Source of the DNA: Nitrospira moscoviensis
GTDB taxonomy: Bacteria; Nitrospirota; Nitrospiria; Nitrospirales; Nitrospiraceae
Assembly (NCBI RefSeq): GCF_001273775.1
Contig: NZ_CP011801.1
Span: forward strand, 3,326,001 to 3,390,000
Length of the DNA: 64,000 nt
Direction of reading: 5' to 3'
Below are positions 63,317-64,000 of this stretch, piece after piece. The position numbers and the translations under genes were made by a program. Below the pieces are notes generated by a model. It did not search any database. It saw nothing but the letters and a program-made list of their open reading frames with translations, and was not told the origin of the DNA. Positions within the stretch are counted from its first letter, which is position 1, and every line of letters starts with the position of its first letter.

Positions 63317-63387
63317 GGGGCTATGATAACGGAGTCCTCATTCTGTCGCAACAAGACCTATTGGAGCTACACGCAGTCTGGACCTGC

Positions 63388-63999
63388 TTATAGTCCCGGG
63401 CGTTTTTCCGCCGTGACGGCGAGTTCCATCGTCTCGTCTCCGCGGCGCACGGTGAGCCTCAGCGTTTGGCCTGCTTCCACTTGGCACAAGCGTTTGGCGT
63501 CCCGCTCGCTCTTGATCCCTGCCAAGGAGCGCCCATTGCAGGCGACGACCTTGTCGCCAACTCGCAACCCCGCCTGCTCCGCCGGCAGCCCGCTGCGGAG
63601 CTCCCGCACCTGATAAAACCGAGCTCCATGGTCTTCCACCAGCTCCCAATTGACGCCGATGCGTCCCGAGCCGAGCAGGCCCGTCTGCGATCCGAAGCGA
63701 GCCAGGATCCGGTGGACGATCGTGCGGGCCGAGCTTTCCGGATCGTCGGTGGTCGGGTCGATCAGATGGCCTTCGCCGCTGAACAGCAGGACGCCGGTTT
63801 CCACATCGATGATCCGCAAAGAAAGCGAGACCGCGTGGGTCCTCTCCTGCTCGCGCCGCTCCCACTGTTGGACGTCTCCGACGATGATCGCCTGGGCGCC
63901 TACCAGTTTGCCCACTCTAAGGACGTTCGCGTCGTCGGCATGCTGCAATTGAATCACTTGCTCTTTCAACACTTCATCCAGCTTGGCCCGTTCGACCAT
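63388..63999 (-). CDS. CsgG-like lipoprotein domain fused to PDZ, 5' end outside the window
   Basis: The visible 203 residues begin inside a CsgG/LpoB-like domain (VERAKLDEVLKEQVIQLQ; LGAQAIIVGDVQQW; SLSLRIIDVETGVLLFSGEG) and end in a PDZ-like domain (about 125-200, LPAEQAGLRVGDKVVACNGRSLAGI; LRLTVRRGDETMEL). The ATG at the edge is probably internal, because family members start 60-100 residues earlier with a lipoprotein signal. A periplasmic, outer-membrane-associated role is likely by family. A fusion of these two domains is uncommon. Confidence 0.72.
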   Translation of the reverse strand: MVERAKLDEVLKEQVIQLQHADDANVLRVGKLVGAQAIIVGDVQQWERREQERTHAVSLSLRIIDVETGVLLFSGEGHLIDPTTDDPESSARTIVHRILARFGSQTGLLGSGRIGVNWELVEDHGARFYQVRELRSGLPAEQAGLRVGDKVVACNGRSLAGIKSERDAKRLCQVEAGQTLRLTVRRGDETMELAVTAEKRPGL

Positions 64000-64000
64000 G

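Overview
The window looks like a chromosomal segment of a Nitrospira-type bacterium (phylum Nitrospirota). This is inferred from content: a high-GC genome with a complete Gram-negative envelope pathway (Lpx/Waa/BamA/MsbA), an actinobacterial-style 20S proteasome operon (Mpa/Dop/PrcB/PrcA/PafA), and many short hairpin-like simple-sequence repeats at gene junctions. No rRNA, tRNA, CRISPR array, integrase or transposase was seen.

Layout. (1) 1-16450, minus strand: one long envelope operon reading bamA, two ompH/skp-like genes, fabZ, lpxA, lpxI, a Gfo/Idh/MocA oxidoreductase, lpxB, msbA, an acyltransferase split by a homopolymer frameshift, kdtA, lpxK, a waaF-gmhB fusion, waaC and a family-4 glycosyltransferase cut by the window edge. 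It makes and exports lipid A and core sugar, and assembles outer-membrane proteins; lpxD is not present here. (2) 16758-23216, plus strand: galU (apparently leaderless), lon, thiL, DUF2062 and HD-hydrolase genes, ended by a 196-bp element with 17-bp terminal inverted repeats. (3) 23449-33944, mostly minus: a conserved membrane protein, a lone plus-strand secreted protein, an M23 peptidase coupled to pafA, then prcA, prcB, dop and mpa, preceded by thiE, thiG and thiS. No Pup/UBact tag gene lies in the proteasome locus. (4) 34023-43217: a PolX-type helix-hairpin-helix gene facing a long minus-strand run from ffh through rpsP, rimM, trmD, rplS, rnhB, yraN, ftsE, ftsX and envC to ctpA. (5) 43431-57276: DUF4321, uvrB, an RRM protein, secreted proteins, an M28 peptidase, TolC, a CPBP-like protein, an RNase Z-like hydrolase, YbjQ and uvrA. 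(6) 57292-63999: an accessory segment, partly lower in GC, with DUF2442, a PD-(D/E)XK-like protein, a degenerate DnaG-like protein carrying a Tat-type leader, a WYL regulator with a palindromic site between it and the DnaG-like gene, DUF3422, a DUF433/DUF5615 toxin-antitoxin pair and a CsgG-like/PDZ protein cut by the window end.

The most unusual features are: (a) at least 17 short word-repeat elements, mostly imperfect inverted repeats, filling gene junctions and in several places read in frame: they form the linker of a WaaF-GmhB fusion, insertions in KdtA and UvrA, and C-terminal tails on ThiS, LpxI, LpxK, GmhB and the acyltransferase; (b) the WYL / Tat-DnaG-like / small protein / PD-(D/E)XK cluster, a candidate uncharacterised accessory or defence system; (c) the proteasome locus without a local tag gene; (d) promoters placed so close to the galU and thiS start codons that leaderless mRNAs are expected.
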